From: Magicicada septendecula
Taxonomy: Eukaryota; Arthropoda; Insecta; Hemiptera; Cicadidae
Direction: 5' to 3'
Assembly (NCBI GenBank): GCA_034769895.1
Contig: JAWRYS010000713.1
Coordinates: 37,504-101,503 of the forward strand
DNA: 64,000 nucleotides
Within the stretch, counting starts at the first letter, position 1. The number at the start of each line of letters is the position of its first letter. Below, piece after piece: positions 17,534-28,028 of this stretch. Both the position numbers and the translations under genes were made by a program. The notes beneath the pieces are model-generated. The model had not been told where the DNA came from, did not search any database, and was given only the letters and a program-made list of their open reading frames with translations.

Positions 17534-19266
17534 CTTTTAGTCAGACTGCCATCATTTCGTAACGGTTTTTGTGTGGAAGGTGTAGTGGGGGTGGTGTGTG
17601 GAGGAAGGGGATTGGCGCAGGGATTCGACTTGATGTTTGTTTTTTGTAAAATTGTGTCAAAAAGTGTATGTGATTTATATTGCAATTGATCGTTGAGTAT
17701 GTTGTTTGGTTGTGTTGTGTGGTGTTTATATATTTCGTATTGTTCAGTTGTGTTGAGTTTTCGGCCTTTAGGTAAGTAATGTAAAATTTCGAGATTGGTG
17801 TCTATGTTGGTGTAACTATGGTTTTCTGTGTGTATGTGTGTGGCAAATGCGGAGTGTATATTGTTGTTGGTTAGAGCTTTTAAATGTTCAGAATAACGGG
17901 ATGAAAAAGATCTTCCTGTCTGGCCGATGTAGAAACTATTGCAGTCATTACATTTTAATTTGTAAACACCTGTTTTGTTATATTTGTCTATGTCTGTGTT
18001 TGTATTATTGATGTGTTTTGTAATGGTATTGGTTGTTCTGTATGCTATTTTGTATTTGTGTTTTCTGAATGTGTTGGCGATTTTGTGTGTGTAGGAGTTG
18101 TGGTATGTGAGTGTGATGTATTTATTGTGTTGTGTGCTGATGGTATTTTGTGTTTTGTTGTTTTTGTTTTTGATGCGTTTGTGTAGCGTGTTTATTAAAT
18201 TAGGGTTGTAACCGTTTTTGATTGCTATGTATTTTATTGTGTTGAGTTCGTCGGTGTAATCTTGTTTATTTAAGGGTATTTTAGTTAGTCTATGGAGCAT
18301 ATGGTTGAAGGCCGCATGTTTATGTTGTGTTGGGTGGTTTGATGTGTTGTGTATAACCATGTCAGTTGTGGTTGGTTTCCTGTATATTTTGTATGTGTGT
18401 ATGTTGTTAGTTTTGTTAATTGTTAGGTCTAGAAAATTTATACTATTGTTTTGTTCAATTTCCAGTGTAAATTTTAATTTGTGGTGTATAGTGTTTATGT
18501 ATTTGTGGAAGTTTTCAACTTGTCTTGTGTTGCCTTTGAATAAAAGTAATATGTCATCTACATACCTGTGCCAATATATAATTTTGTTAGTGTATTTGTT
18601 GTTGTTTATTATGTGGTTCTGTTCTATGTTGTGTATATATATTTCTGCTAGTATTCCTGATATGGGGGAGCCCATTGGGAGACCTTCTGTTTGTGTGTAT
18701 ATCTTGTTATTGTATGTAAAGTAATTTTGTTCAGTTATTAGTTTGGTCAGTGTGATGATTCCTTGTATGTGTATTTCAGGTGTGTTGTTTTGTCTGAGTA
18801 ATTGTTCTAGTGTTTGGATGGTTTCTTTGATGGGGACATTAGTGTATAAATTGGTTATATCAAAAGATGCCAGAGTTGAGTTATGTGGGATATGGATGTG
18901 TTCAGTTTTCTTGACTACGTCTATGTTGTTTTTGATGGATGTGTTGTTACTGAGATTAATATTTTCTCTGATTATCTTGTCTAGTTGTTTTGCGATTTTG
19001 TGGGAGGGTGCCTGTGTGTTGTTTATTAATGGTCTGATGGGAATGTTCGGTTTATGTATTTTTGGTAATGCATTTAGTATAGGGGGGTTAGGTTTTATTT
19101 GTTTAAGGTATTTGGCGCTTTCTGGTTTGATTATATGTTTTGTGTTGTTTATAAACTTATTAATCTGTTTATGAAATTTTAGTGTGGGGTCTTTATTTAT
19201 TTCTGTTATATTATTATTTTCGTTGAAGAAATTTTCGATTTTAGTGTTTAATTGGTGTTTGTCCAT
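17530..19266 (-). CDS. PLE RT/GIY-YIG, copy 8
   Basis: 578 aa with L117V and E169G, a pair shared only with copy 11. Both are outside the catalytic motifs. ORF open. Confidence 0.94.
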   Translation of the reverse strand: MDKHQLNTKIENFFNENNNITEINKDPTLKFHKQINKFINNTKHIIKPESAKYLKQIKPNPPILNALPKIHKPNIPIRPLINNTQAPSHKIAKQLDKIIRENINLSNNTSIKNNIDVVKKTEHIHIPHNSTLASFDITNLYTNVPIKETIQTLEQLLRQNNTPEIHIQGIITLTKLITEQNYFTYNNKIYTQTEGLPMGSPISGILAEIYIHNIEQNHIINNNKYTNKIIYWHRYVDDILLLFKGNTRQVENFHKYINTIHHKLKFTLEIEQNNSINFLDLTINKTNNIHTYKIYRKPTTTDMVIHNTSNHPTQHKHAAFNHMLHRLTKIPLNKQDYTDELNTIKYIAIKNGYNPNLINTLHKRIKNKNNKTQNTISTQHNKYITLTYHNSYTHKIANTFRKHKYKIAYRTTNTITKHINNTNTDIDKYNKTGVYKLKCNDCNSFYIGQTGRSFSSRYSEHLKALTNNNIHSAFATHIHTENHSYTNIDTNLEILHYLPKGRKLNTTEQYEIYKHHTTQPNNILNDQLQYKSHTLFDTILQKTNIKSNPCANPLPPHTTPTTPSTQKPLRNDGSLTKS

Positions 19267-19472
19267 TATGACGCTAATGTTACCTTTGTCAGCTTTTAGG
19301 ATTGTTGTGTTGTGTTCAAGTAACTTCTGTTTTACATTGTTAAGTGTTTTTATTTCATTGTTGTGTATTTTTGGTTTTGTATGTGTGTTTAGAAGTTTTC
19401 GTTTTATTTCGTGGCGAATCGGGTCCTGGTCATTAAAGTGCGTGTTTTGTACAGCTGTTTCTGCGTCTATGA

Positions 19473-20054
19473 TTATGTCACGTGTGTGTTTTTGTGATTT
19501 TTGTTAGTTGCATTGTTATTTAAATTATGTTTCAGTCCTTTGTTTAATAAATCCATTTCATCCTTTGTGAAATTAATGGTTGTTGTATTAACTACGCGTG
19601 CGTGGAATTTGTATGTCGGTTCAGGGATAGATTCAATTGTGCGTGTTGTGAGGTTAGTTATTTTTTTGTTGTGTCTAGCTTGTATTGTCAATTTGAGTTT
19701 TTCTATGTTGTCTTGTGTGTGTTGTAGTGCATTTTCAAGTTCCGTGTGGTGTAATATTTGTGTGAGTTTCATGTGTAATTTATATGCCTGTTTGTTGAGT
19801 GTGTCTTTTTTATGGTATAAATAATTGATTATGTTATTTAGGTTTATTTGTTCTAATTTCCGTTTGGTTTGAAGTGCTGTATGTGTGTTTTGTTTTATTG
19901 TAACTTGTGCGTGTGTTGGTATGATGTTGTGTTTTCGACAAGTTTTGTTGAATGCTATGTGTAAGGAAGTTTTTGTTACTTGTTGTTTGGCGTTTCTGTA
20001 CTTATTGATGAAATACGCTTTATCTGCGGTATTATAGTTGTCTTGATTGTTCAT
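19473..20054 (-). CDS. PLE N-terminal ORF, copy 8 (intact)
   Basis: Long haplotype, 193 aa from ATG. Its counterpart in the duplicated block, copy 11, carries the short haplotype, which places the edge of the 7871-bp duplication between the two markers. Confidence 0.8.
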   Translation of the reverse strand: MNNQDNYNTADKAYFINKYRNAKQQVTKTSLHIAFNKTCRKHNIIPTHAQVTIKQNTHTALQTKRKLEQINLNNIINYLYHKKDTLNKQAYKLHMKLTQILHHTELENALQHTQDNIEKLKLTIQARHNKKITNLTTRTIESIPEPTYKFHARVVNTTTINFTKDEMDLLNKGLKHNLNNNATNKNHKNTHVT

Positions 20055-20125
20055 CTCTTCTTTCACAGCACTATCACTTTACTAAAAATGAACTTTATCT
20101 TGTGAAAAACTTACTTTTTTCGTCG

Positions 20126-20158
20126 GACGCGTTTCGGCTTAGTATCCGCCTTCTTCAG
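20126..20158 (-). ncRNA. Hammerhead-like core, junction 8/9
   Basis: Core unchanged. Predicted cut between 20126 and 20125. Confidence 0.45.
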
Positions 20159-21891
20159 CTTTTAGTCAGACTGCCATCATTTCGTAACGGTTTTTGTGTG
20201 GAAGGTGTAGTGGGGGTGGTGTGTGGAGGAAGGGGATTGGCGCAGGGATTCGACTTGATGTTTGTTTTTTGTAAAATTGTGTCAAAAAGTGTATGTGATT
20301 TATATTGCAATTGATCGTTGAGTATGTTGTTTGGTTGTGTTGTGTGGTGTTTATATATTTCGTATTGTTCAGTTGTGTTGAGTTTTCGGCCTTTAGGTAA
20401 GTAATGTAAAATTTCGAGATTGGTGTCTATGTTGGTGTAACTATGGTTTTCTGTGTGTATGTGTGTGGCAAATGCGGAGTGTATATTGTTGTTGGTTAGA
20501 GCTTTTAAATGTTCAGAATAACGGGATGAAAAAGATCTTCCTGTCTGGCCGATGTAGAAACTATTGCAGTCATTACATTTTAATTTGTAAACACCTGTTT
20601 TGTTATATTTGTCTATGTCTGTGTTTGTATTATTGATGTGTTTTGTAATGGTATTGGTTGTTCTGTATGCTATTTTGTATTTGTGTTTTCTGAATGTGTT
20701 GGCGATTTTGTGTGTGTAGGAGTTGTGGTATGTGAGTGTGATGTATTTATTGTGTTGTGTGCTGATGGTATTTTGTGTTTTGTTGTTTTTGTTTTTGATG
20801 CGTTTGTGTAGCGTGTTTATTAAATTAGGGTTGTAACCGTTTTTGATTGCTATGTATTTTATTGTGTTGAGTTCGTCGGTGTAATCTTGTTTATTTAAGG
20901 GTATTTTAGTTAGTCTATGGAGCATATGGTTGAAGGCCGCATGTTTATGTTGTGTTGGGTGGTTTGATGTGTTGTGTATAACCATGTCAGTTGTGGTTGG
21001 TTTCCTGTATATTTTGTATGTGTGTATGTTGTTAGTTTTGTTAATTGTTAGGTCTAGAAAATTTATACTATTGTTTTGTTCAATTTCCAGTGTAAATTTT
21101 AATTTGTGGTGTATAGTGTTTATGTATTTGTGGAAGTTTTCAACTTGTCTTGTGTTGCCTTTGAATAAAAGTAATATGTCATCTACATACCTGTGCCAAT
21201 ATATAATTTTGTTAGTGTATTTGTTGTTGTTTATTATGTGGTTCTGTTCTATGTTGTGTATATATATTTCTGCTAGTATTCCTGATATGGGGGAGCCCAT
21301 TGGGAGACCTTCTGTTTGTGTGTATATCTTGTTATTGTATGTAAAGTAATTTTGTTCAGTTATTAGTTTGGTCAGTGTGATGATTTCTTGTATGTGTATT
21401 TCAGGTGTGTTGTTTTGTCTGAGTAGTTGTTCTAGTGTTTGGATGGTTTCTTTGATGGGGACATTAGTGTATAAATTGGTTATATCAAAAGATGCCAGAG
21501 TTGAGTTATGTGGGATATGGATGTGTTCAGTTTTCTTGACTAGGTCTATGTTGTTTTTGATGGATGTGTTGTTACTGAGATTAATATTTTCTCTGATTAT
21601 CTTGTCTAGTTGTTTTGCGATTTTGTGGGAGGGTGCCTGTGTGTTGTTTATTAATGGTCTGATGGGAATGTTCGGTTTATGTATTTTTGGTAATGCATTT
21701 AGTATAGGGGGGTTAGGTTTTATTTGTTTAAGGTATTTGGCGCTTTCTGGTTTGATTATATGTTTTGTGTTGTTTATAAACTTATTAATCTGTTTATGAA
21801 ATTTTAGTGTGGGGTCTTTATTTATTTCTGTTATATTATTATTTTCGTTGAAGAAATTTTCGATTTTAGTGTTTAATTGGTGTTTGTCCAT
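20155..21891 (-). CDS. PLE RT/GIY-YIG, copy 9
   Basis: 578 aa, reference sequence, all motifs present. Confidence 0.95.
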   Translation of the reverse strand: MDKHQLNTKIENFFNENNNITEINKDPTLKFHKQINKFINNTKHIIKPESAKYLKQIKPNPPILNALPKIHKPNIPIRPLINNTQAPSHKIAKQLDKIIRENINLSNNTSIKNNIDLVKKTEHIHIPHNSTLASFDITNLYTNVPIKETIQTLEQLLRQNNTPEIHIQEIITLTKLITEQNYFTYNNKIYTQTEGLPMGSPISGILAEIYIHNIEQNHIINNNKYTNKIIYWHRYVDDILLLFKGNTRQVENFHKYINTIHHKLKFTLEIEQNNSINFLDLTINKTNNIHTYKIYRKPTTTDMVIHNTSNHPTQHKHAAFNHMLHRLTKIPLNKQDYTDELNTIKYIAIKNGYNPNLINTLHKRIKNKNNKTQNTISTQHNKYITLTYHNSYTHKIANTFRKHKYKIAYRTTNTITKHINNTNTDIDKYNKTGVYKLKCNDCNSFYIGQTGRSFSSRYSEHLKALTNNNIHSAFATHIHTENHSYTNIDTNLEILHYLPKGRKLNTTEQYEIYKHHTTQPNNILNDQLQYKSHTLFDTILQKTNIKSNPCANPLPPHTTPTTPSTQKPLRNDGSLTKS

Positions 21892-22097
21892 TATGACGCT
21901 AATGTTACCTTTGTCAGCTTTTAGGATTGTTGTGTTGTGTTCAAGTAACTTCTGTTTTACATTGTTAAGTGTTTTTATTTCATTGTTGTGTATTTTTGGT
22001 TTTGTATGTGTGTTTAGAAGTTTTCGTTTTATTTCGTGGCGAATCGGGTCCTGGTCATTAAAGTGCGTGTTTTGTACAGCTGTTTCTGCGTCTATGA

Positions 22098-22679
22098 TTA
22101 TGTCACGTGTGTGTTTTTGTGATTTTTGTTAGTTGCATTGTTATTTAAATTATGTTTCAGTCCTTTGTTTAATAAATCCATTTCATCCTTTGTGAAATTA
22201 ATGGTTGTTGTATTAACTACGCATGCGTGGAATTTGTATGTCGGTTCAGGGATAGATTCAATTGTGCGTGTTGTGAGGTTAGTTATTTTTTTGTTGTGTC
22301 TAGCTTGTATTGTCAATTTGAGTTTTTCTATGTTGTCTTGTGTGTGTTGTAGTGCATTTTCAAGTTCCGTGTGGTGTAATATTTGTGTGAGTTTCATGTG
22401 TAATTTATATGCCTGTTTGTTGAGTGTGTCTTTTTTATGGTATAAATAATTGATTATGTTATTTAGGTTTATTTGTTCTAATTTCCGTTTGGTTTGAAGT
22501 GCTGTATGTGTGTTTTGTTTTATTGTAACTTGTGCGTGTGTTGGTATGATGTTGTGTTTTCGACAAGTTTTGTTGAATGCTATGTGTAAGGAAGTTTTTG
22601 TTACTTGTTGTTTGGCGTTTCTGTACTTATTGATGAAATACGCTTTATCTGCGGTATTATAGTTGTCTTGATTGTTCAT
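22098..22679 (-). CDS. PLE N-terminal ORF, copy 9 (intact, R157C)
   Basis: Long haplotype, 193 aa from ATG, with R157C (A at 22223, converting ACGCGT to ACGCAT on the plus strand). The change is private to this copy. Confidence 0.8.
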   Translation of the reverse strand: MNNQDNYNTADKAYFINKYRNAKQQVTKTSLHIAFNKTCRKHNIIPTHAQVTIKQNTHTALQTKRKLEQINLNNIINYLYHKKDTLNKQAYKLHMKLTQILHHTELENALQHTQDNIEKLKLTIQARHNKKITNLTTRTIESIPEPTYKFHACVVNTTTINFTKDEMDLLNKGLKHNLNNNATNKNHKNTHVT

Positions 22680-22750
22680 CTCTTCTTTCACAGCACTATC
22701 ACTTTACTAAAAATGAACTTTATCTTGTGAAAAACTTACTTTTTTCGTCG

Positions 22751-22783
22751 GACGCGTTTCGGCTTAGTATCCGCCTTCTTCAG
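22751..22783 (-). ncRNA. Hammerhead-like core, junction 9/10
   Basis: Core unchanged. Predicted cut between 22751 and 22750. Confidence 0.45.
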
Positions 22784-24513
22784 CTTTTAGTCAGACTGCC
22801 ATCATTTCGTAACGGTTTTTGTGTGGAAGGTGTAGTGGGGGTGGTGTGTGGAGGAAGGGGATTGGCGCAGGGATTCGACTTGATGTTTGTTTTTTGTAAA
22901 ATTGTGTCAAAAAGTGTATGTGATTTATATTGCAATTGATCGTTGAGTATGTTGTTTGGTTGTGTTGTGTGGTGTTTATATATTTCGTATTGTTCAGTTG
23001 TGTTGAGTTTTCGGCCTTTAGGTAAGTAATGTAAAATTTCGAGATTGGTGTCTATGTTGGTGTAACTATGGTTTTCTGTGTGTATGTGTGTGGCAAATGC
23101 GGAGTGTATATTGTTGTTGGTTAGAGCTTTTAAATGTTCAGAATAACGGGATGAAAAAGATCTTCCTGTCTGGCCGATGTAGAAACTATTGCAGTCATTA
23201 CATTTTAATTTGTAAACACCTGTTTTGTTATATTTGTCTATGTCTGTGTTTGTATTATTGATGTGTTTTGTAATGGTATTGGTTGTTCTGTATGCTATTT
23301 TGTATTTGTGTTTTCTGAATGTGTTGGCGATTTTGTGTGTGTAGGAGTTGTGGTATGTGAGTGTGATGTATTTATTGTGTTGTGTGCTGATGGTATTTTG
23401 TGTTTTGTTGTTTTTGTTTTTGATGCGTTTGTGTAGCGTGTTTATTAAATTAGGGTTGTAACCGTTTTTGATTGCTATGTATTTTATTGTGTTGAGTTCG
23501 TCAGTGTAATCTTGTTTATTTAAGGGTATTTTAGTTAGTCTATGGAGCATATGGTTGAAGGCCGCATGTTTATGTTGTGTTGGGTGGTTTGATGTGTTGT
23601 GTATAACCATGTCAGTTGTGGTTGGTTTCCTGTATATTTTGTATGTGTGTATGTTGTTAGTTTTGTTAATTGTTAGGTCTAGAAAATTTATACTATTGTT
23701 TTGTTCAATTCCCAGTGTAAATTTTAATTTGTGGTGTATAGTGTTTATGTATTTGTGGAAGTTTTCAACTTGTCTTGTGTTGCCTTTGAATAAAAGTAAT
23801 ATGTCATCTACATACCTGTGCCAATATATAATTTTGTTAGTGTATTTGTTGTTGTTTATTATGTGGTTCTGTTCTATGTTGTGTATATATATTTCTGCTA
23901 GTATTCCTGATATGGGGGAGCCCATTGGGAGACCTTCTGTTTGTGTGTATATCTTGTTATTGTATGTAAAGTAATTTTGTTCAGTTATTAGTTTGGTCAG
24001 TGTGATGATTTCTTGTATGTGTATTTCAGGTGTGTTGTTTTGTCTGAGTAGTTGTTCTAGTGTTTGGATGGTTTCTTTGATGGGGACATTAGTGTATAAA
24101 TTGGTTATATCAAAAGATGCCAGAGTTGAGTTATGTGGGATATGGATGTGTTCAGTTTTCTTGACTAGGTCTATGTTGTTTTTGATGGATGTGTTGTTAC
24201 TGAGATTAATATTTTCTCTGATTATCTTGTCTAGTTGTTTTGCGATTTTGTGGGAGGGTGCCTGTGTGTTGTTTATTAATGGTCTGATGGGAATGTTCGG
24301 TTTATGTATTTTTGGTAATGCATTTAGTATAGGGGGGTTAGGTTTTATTTGTTTAAGGTATTTGGCGCTTTCTGGTTTGATTATATGTTTTGTGTTGTTT
24401 ATAAACTTATTAATCTGTTTATGAAATTTTAGTGTGGGGTCTTTATTTATTTCTGTTATATTATTTTCGTTGAAGAAATTTTCGATTTTAGTGTTTAATT
24501 GGTGTTTGTCCAT
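22780..24513 (-). CDS. PLE RT/GIY-YIG, copy 10 (577 aa)
   Basis: Shares the Asn loss and the 15632-type silent change with copy 7. Private change E269G lies about 30 residues after YVDD. Confidence 0.94.
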   Translation of the reverse strand: MDKHQLNTKIENFFNENNITEINKDPTLKFHKQINKFINNTKHIIKPESAKYLKQIKPNPPILNALPKIHKPNIPIRPLINNTQAPSHKIAKQLDKIIRENINLSNNTSIKNNIDLVKKTEHIHIPHNSTLASFDITNLYTNVPIKETIQTLEQLLRQNNTPEIHIQEIITLTKLITEQNYFTYNNKIYTQTEGLPMGSPISGILAEIYIHNIEQNHIINNNKYTNKIIYWHRYVDDILLLFKGNTRQVENFHKYINTIHHKLKFTLGIEQNNSINFLDLTINKTNNIHTYKIYRKPTTTDMVIHNTSNHPTQHKHAAFNHMLHRLTKIPLNKQDYTDELNTIKYIAIKNGYNPNLINTLHKRIKNKNNKTQNTISTQHNKYITLTYHNSYTHKIANTFRKHKYKIAYRTTNTITKHINNTNTDIDKYNKTGVYKLKCNDCNSFYIGQTGRSFSSRYSEHLKALTNNNIHSAFATHIHTENHSYTNIDTNLEILHYLPKGRKLNTTEQYEIYKHHTTQPNNILNDQLQYKSHTLFDTILQKTNIKSNPCANPLPPHTTPTTPSTQKPLRNDGSLTKS

Positions 24514-24904
24514 TATGACGCTAATGTTACCTTTGTCAGCTTTTAGGATTGTTGTGTTGTGTTCAAGTAACTTCTGTTTTACATTGTTAAGTGTTTTTAT
24601 TTCATTGTTGTGTATTTTTGGTTTTGTATGTGTGTTTAGAAGTTTTCGTTTTATTTCGTGGCGAATCGGGTCCTGGTCATTAAAGTGCGTGTTTTGTACA
24701 GCTGTTTCTGCGTCTATGATTATGTCACGTGTGTGTTTTTGTGATTTTTGTTAGTTGCATTGTTATTTAAATTATGTTTCAGTCCTTTGTTTAATAAATC
24801 CATTTCATCCTTTGTGAAATTAATGGTTGTTGTATTAACTACGCGTGCGTGGAATTTGTATGTCGGTTCAGGGATAGATTCAATTGTGCGTGTTGTGAGG
24901 TTAG

Positions 24905-25300
24905 TTATTTTTTTGTTGTGTCTAGCTTGATTGTCAATTTGAGTTTTCCTATGTTGTCTTGTGTGTGTTGTAGTACATTTTCAAGTTCCGTGTGGTGTAA
25001 TATTTGTGTGAGTTTCATGTGTAATTTATATGCCTGTTTGTTGAGTGTGTCTTTTTTATGGTATAAATAATTGATTATGTTATTTAGGTTTATTTGTTCT
25101 AATTTCCGTTTGGTTTGAAGTGCTGTATGTGTGTTTTGTTTTATTGTAACTTGTGCGTGTGTTGGTATGATGTTGTGTTTTCGACAAGTTTTGTTGAATG
25201 CTATGTGTAAGGAAGTTTTTGTTACTTGTTGTTTGGCGTTTCTGTACTTATTGATGAAATACGCTTTATCTGCGGTATTATAGTTGTCTTGATTGTTCAT
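24905..25300 (-). pseudogene. PLE N-terminal ORF, copy 10, truncated
   Basis: Short haplotype plus E122G, matching copy 7 and no other copy. Confidence 0.8.
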
Positions 25301-25371
25301 CTCTTCTTTCACAGCACTATCACTTTACTAAAAATGAACTTTATCTTGTGAAAAACTTACTTTTTTCGTCG

Positions 25372-25404
25372 GACGCGTTTCGGCTTAGTATCCGCCTTCT
25401 TCAG
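25372..25404 (-). ncRNA. Hammerhead-like core, junction 10/11
   Basis: Core unchanged. Predicted cut between 25372 and 25371. Confidence 0.45.
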
Positions 25405-27137
25405 CTTTTAGTCAGACTGCCATCATTTCGTAACGGTTTTTGTGTGGAAGGTGTAGTGGGGGGTGGTGTGTGGAGGAAGGGGATTGGCGCAGGGATTCGA
25501 CTTGATGTTTGTTTTTTTGTAAAATTGTCAAAAAGTGTATGTGATTTATATTGCAATTGATCGTTGAGTATGTTGTTTGGTTGTGTTGTGTGGTGTTTAT
25601 ATATTTCGTATTGTTCAGTTGTGTTGAGTTTTCGGCCTTTAGGTAAGTAATGTAAAATTTCGAGATTGGTGTCTATGTTGGTGTAACTATGGTTTTCTGT
25701 GTGTATGTGTGTGGCAAATGCGGAGTGTATATTGTTGTTGGTTAGAGCTTTTAAATGTTCAGAATAACGGGATGAAAAAGATCTTCCTGTCTGGCCGATG
25801 TAGAAACTATTGCAGTCATTACATTTTAATTTGTAAACACCTGTTTTGTTATATTTGTCTATGTCTGTGTTTGTATTATTGATGTGTTTTGTAATGGTAT
25901 TGGTTGTTCTGTATGCTATTTTGTATTTGTGTTTTCTGAATGTGTTGGCGATTTTGTGTGTGTAGGAGTTGTGGTATGTGAGTGTGATGTATTTATTGTG
26001 TTGTGTGCTGATGGTATTTTGTGTTTTGTTGTTTTTGTTTTTGATGCGTTTGTGTAGCGTGTTTATTAAATTAGGGTTGTAACCGTTTTTGATTGCTATG
26101 TATTTTATTGTGTTGAGTTCGTCGGTGTAATCTTGTTTATTTAAGGGTATTTTAGTTAGTCTATGGAGCATATGGTTGAAGGCCGCATGTTTATGTTGTG
26201 TTGGGTGGTTTGATGTGTTGTGTATAACCATGTCAGTTGTGGTTGGTTTCCTGTATATTTTGTATGTGTGTATGTTGTTAGTTTTGTTAATTGTTAGGTC
26301 TAGAAAATTTATACTATTGTTTTGTTCAATTTCCAGTGTAAATTTTAATTTGTGGTGTATAGTGTTTATGTATTTGTGGAAGTTTTCAACTTGTCTTGTG
26401 TTGCCTTTGAATAAAAGTAATATGTCATCTACATACCTGTGCCAATATATAATTTTGTTAGTGTATTTGTTGTTGTTTATTATGTGGTTCTGTTCTATGT
26501 TGTGTATATATATTTCTGCTAGTATTCCTGATATGGGGGAGCCCATTGGGAGACCTTCTGTTTGTGTGTATATCTTGTTATTGTATGTAAAGTAATTTTG
26601 TTCAGTTATTAGTTTGGTCAGTGTGATGATTCCTTGTATGTGTATTTCAGGTGTGTTGTTTTGTCTGAGTAATTGTTCTAGTGTTTGGATGGTTTCTTTG
26701 ATGGGGACATTAGTGTATAAATTGGTTATATCAAAAGATGCCAGAGTTGAGTTATGTGGGATATGGATGTGTTCAGTTTTCTTGACTACGTCTATGTTGT
26801 TTTTGATGGATGTGTTGTTACTGAGATTAATATTTTCTCTGATTATCTTGTCTAGTTGTTTTGCGATTTTGTGGGAGGGTGCCTGTGTGTTGTTTATTAA
26901 TGGTCTGATGGGAATGTTCGGTTTATGTATTTTTGGTAATGCATTTAGTATAGGGGGGTTAGGTTTTATTTGTTTAAGGTATTTGGCGCTTTCTGGTTTG
27001 ATTATATGTTTTGTGTTGTTTATAAACTTATTAATCTGTTTATGAAATTTTAGTGTGGGGTCTTTATTTATTTCTGTTATATTATTATTTTCGTTGAAGA
27101 AATTTTCGATTTTAGTGTTTAATTGGTGTTTGTCCAT
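25401..27137 (-). CDS. PLE RT/GIY-YIG, copy 11, altered C-terminal tail
   Basis: 578 aa with L117V and E169G as copy 8. Between about 25450 and 25530 there is an extra G in a G run, an extra T in a T run and a lost GT. The net change is zero, so the frame is shifted across residues about 538-561 and then restored. The tail there is replaced (NFTKKQTSSRIPAP...), while the RT and nuclease motifs upstream are unchanged. Confidence 0.9.
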   Translation of the reverse strand: MDKHQLNTKIENFFNENNNITEINKDPTLKFHKQINKFINNTKHIIKPESAKYLKQIKPNPPILNALPKIHKPNIPIRPLINNTQAPSHKIAKQLDKIIRENINLSNNTSIKNNIDVVKKTEHIHIPHNSTLASFDITNLYTNVPIKETIQTLEQLLRQNNTPEIHIQGIITLTKLITEQNYFTYNNKIYTQTEGLPMGSPISGILAEIYIHNIEQNHIINNNKYTNKIIYWHRYVDDILLLFKGNTRQVENFHKYINTIHHKLKFTLEIEQNNSINFLDLTINKTNNIHTYKIYRKPTTTDMVIHNTSNHPTQHKHAAFNHMLHRLTKIPLNKQDYTDELNTIKYIAIKNGYNPNLINTLHKRIKNKNNKTQNTISTQHNKYITLTYHNSYTHKIANTFRKHKYKIAYRTTNTITKHINNTNTDIDKYNKTGVYKLKCNDCNSFYIGQTGRSFSSRYSEHLKALTNNNIHSAFATHIHTENHSYTNIDTNLEILHYLPKGRKLNTTEQYEIYKHHTTQPNNILNDQLQYKSHTLFDNFTKKQTSSRIPAPIPFLHTPPPTTPSTQKPLRNDGSLTKS

Positions 27138-27528
27138 TATGACGCTAATGTTACCTTTGTCAGCTTTTAGGATTGTTGTGTTGTGTTCAAGTAACTTCTG
27201 TTTTACATTGTTAAGTGTTTTTATTTCATTGTTGTGTATTTTTGGTTTTGTATGAGTGTTTAGAAGTTTTCGTTTTATTTCGTGGCGAATCGGGTCCTGG
27301 TCATTAAAGTGCGTGTTTTGTACAGCTGTTTCTGCGTCTATGATTATGTCACGTGTGTGTTTTTGTGATTTTTGTTAGTTGCATTGTTATTTAAATTATG
27401 TTTCAGTCCTTTGTTTAATAAATCCATTTCATCCTTTGTGAAATTAATGGTTGTTGTATTAACTACGCGTGCGTGGAATTTGTATGTCGGTTCAGGGATA
27501 GATTCAATTGTGCGTGTTGTGAGGTTAG

Positions 27529-27924
27529 TTATTTTTTTGTTGTGTCTAGCTTGATTGTCAATTTGAGTTTTTCTATGTTGTCTTGTGTGTGTTGTAGTAC
27601 ATTTTCAAGTTCCGTGTGGTGTAATATTTGTGTGAGTTTCATGTGTAATTTATATGCCTGTTTGTTGAGTGTGTCTTTTTTATGGTATAAATAATTGATT
27701 ATGTTATTTAGGTTTATTTGTTCTAATTTCCGTTTGGTTTGAAGTGCTGTATGTGTGTTTTGTTTTATTGTAACTTGTGCGTGTGTTGGTATGATGTTGT
27801 GTTTTCGACAAGTTTTGTTGAATGCTATGTGTAAGGAAGTTTTTGTTACTTGTTGTTTGGCGTTTCTGTACTTATTGATGAAATACGCTTTATCTGCGGT
27901 ATTATAGTTGTCTTGATTGTTCAT
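27529..27924 (-). pseudogene. PLE N-terminal ORF, copy 11, truncated
   Basis: Short haplotype, no further change. The adjoining RT extension carries a silent A at 27255 that is also found in copy 12. Confidence 0.8.
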
Positions 27925-27995
27925 CTCTTCTTTCACAGCACTATCACTTTACTAAAAATGAACTTTATCTTGTGAAAAACTTACTTTTTTCGTCG

Positions 27996-28028
27996 GACGC
28001 GTTTCGGCTTAGTATCCGCCTTCTTCAG
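27996..28028 (-). ncRNA. Hammerhead-like core, junction 11/12
   Basis: Core unchanged. Predicted cut between 27996 and 27995. Confidence 0.45.

Larger units (their letters stand above)
15632..18918. repeat. Higher-order repeat block A (copies 7-8)
   Basis: The minimum extent is defined by diagnostic variants that recur exactly 7871 bp to the right. These are A at 15632, the 3-bp loss before the RT Met of copy 7, E122G in its N-terminal ORF, and then E169G and L117V (C at 18918) in copy 8. The block ends before 19380, where copy 11 has a variant absent from copy 8. Confidence 0.85.
23503..26789. repeat. Higher-order repeat block B (copies 10-11)
   Basis: Counterpart of 15632-18918 at an offset of exactly 7871 bp (three units), with the same diagnostic variants. 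Differences that arose after duplication include E269G in copy 10. The indel cluster of copy 11 at 25450-25530, which copy 8 lacks, is also private to this block. Confidence 0.85.
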
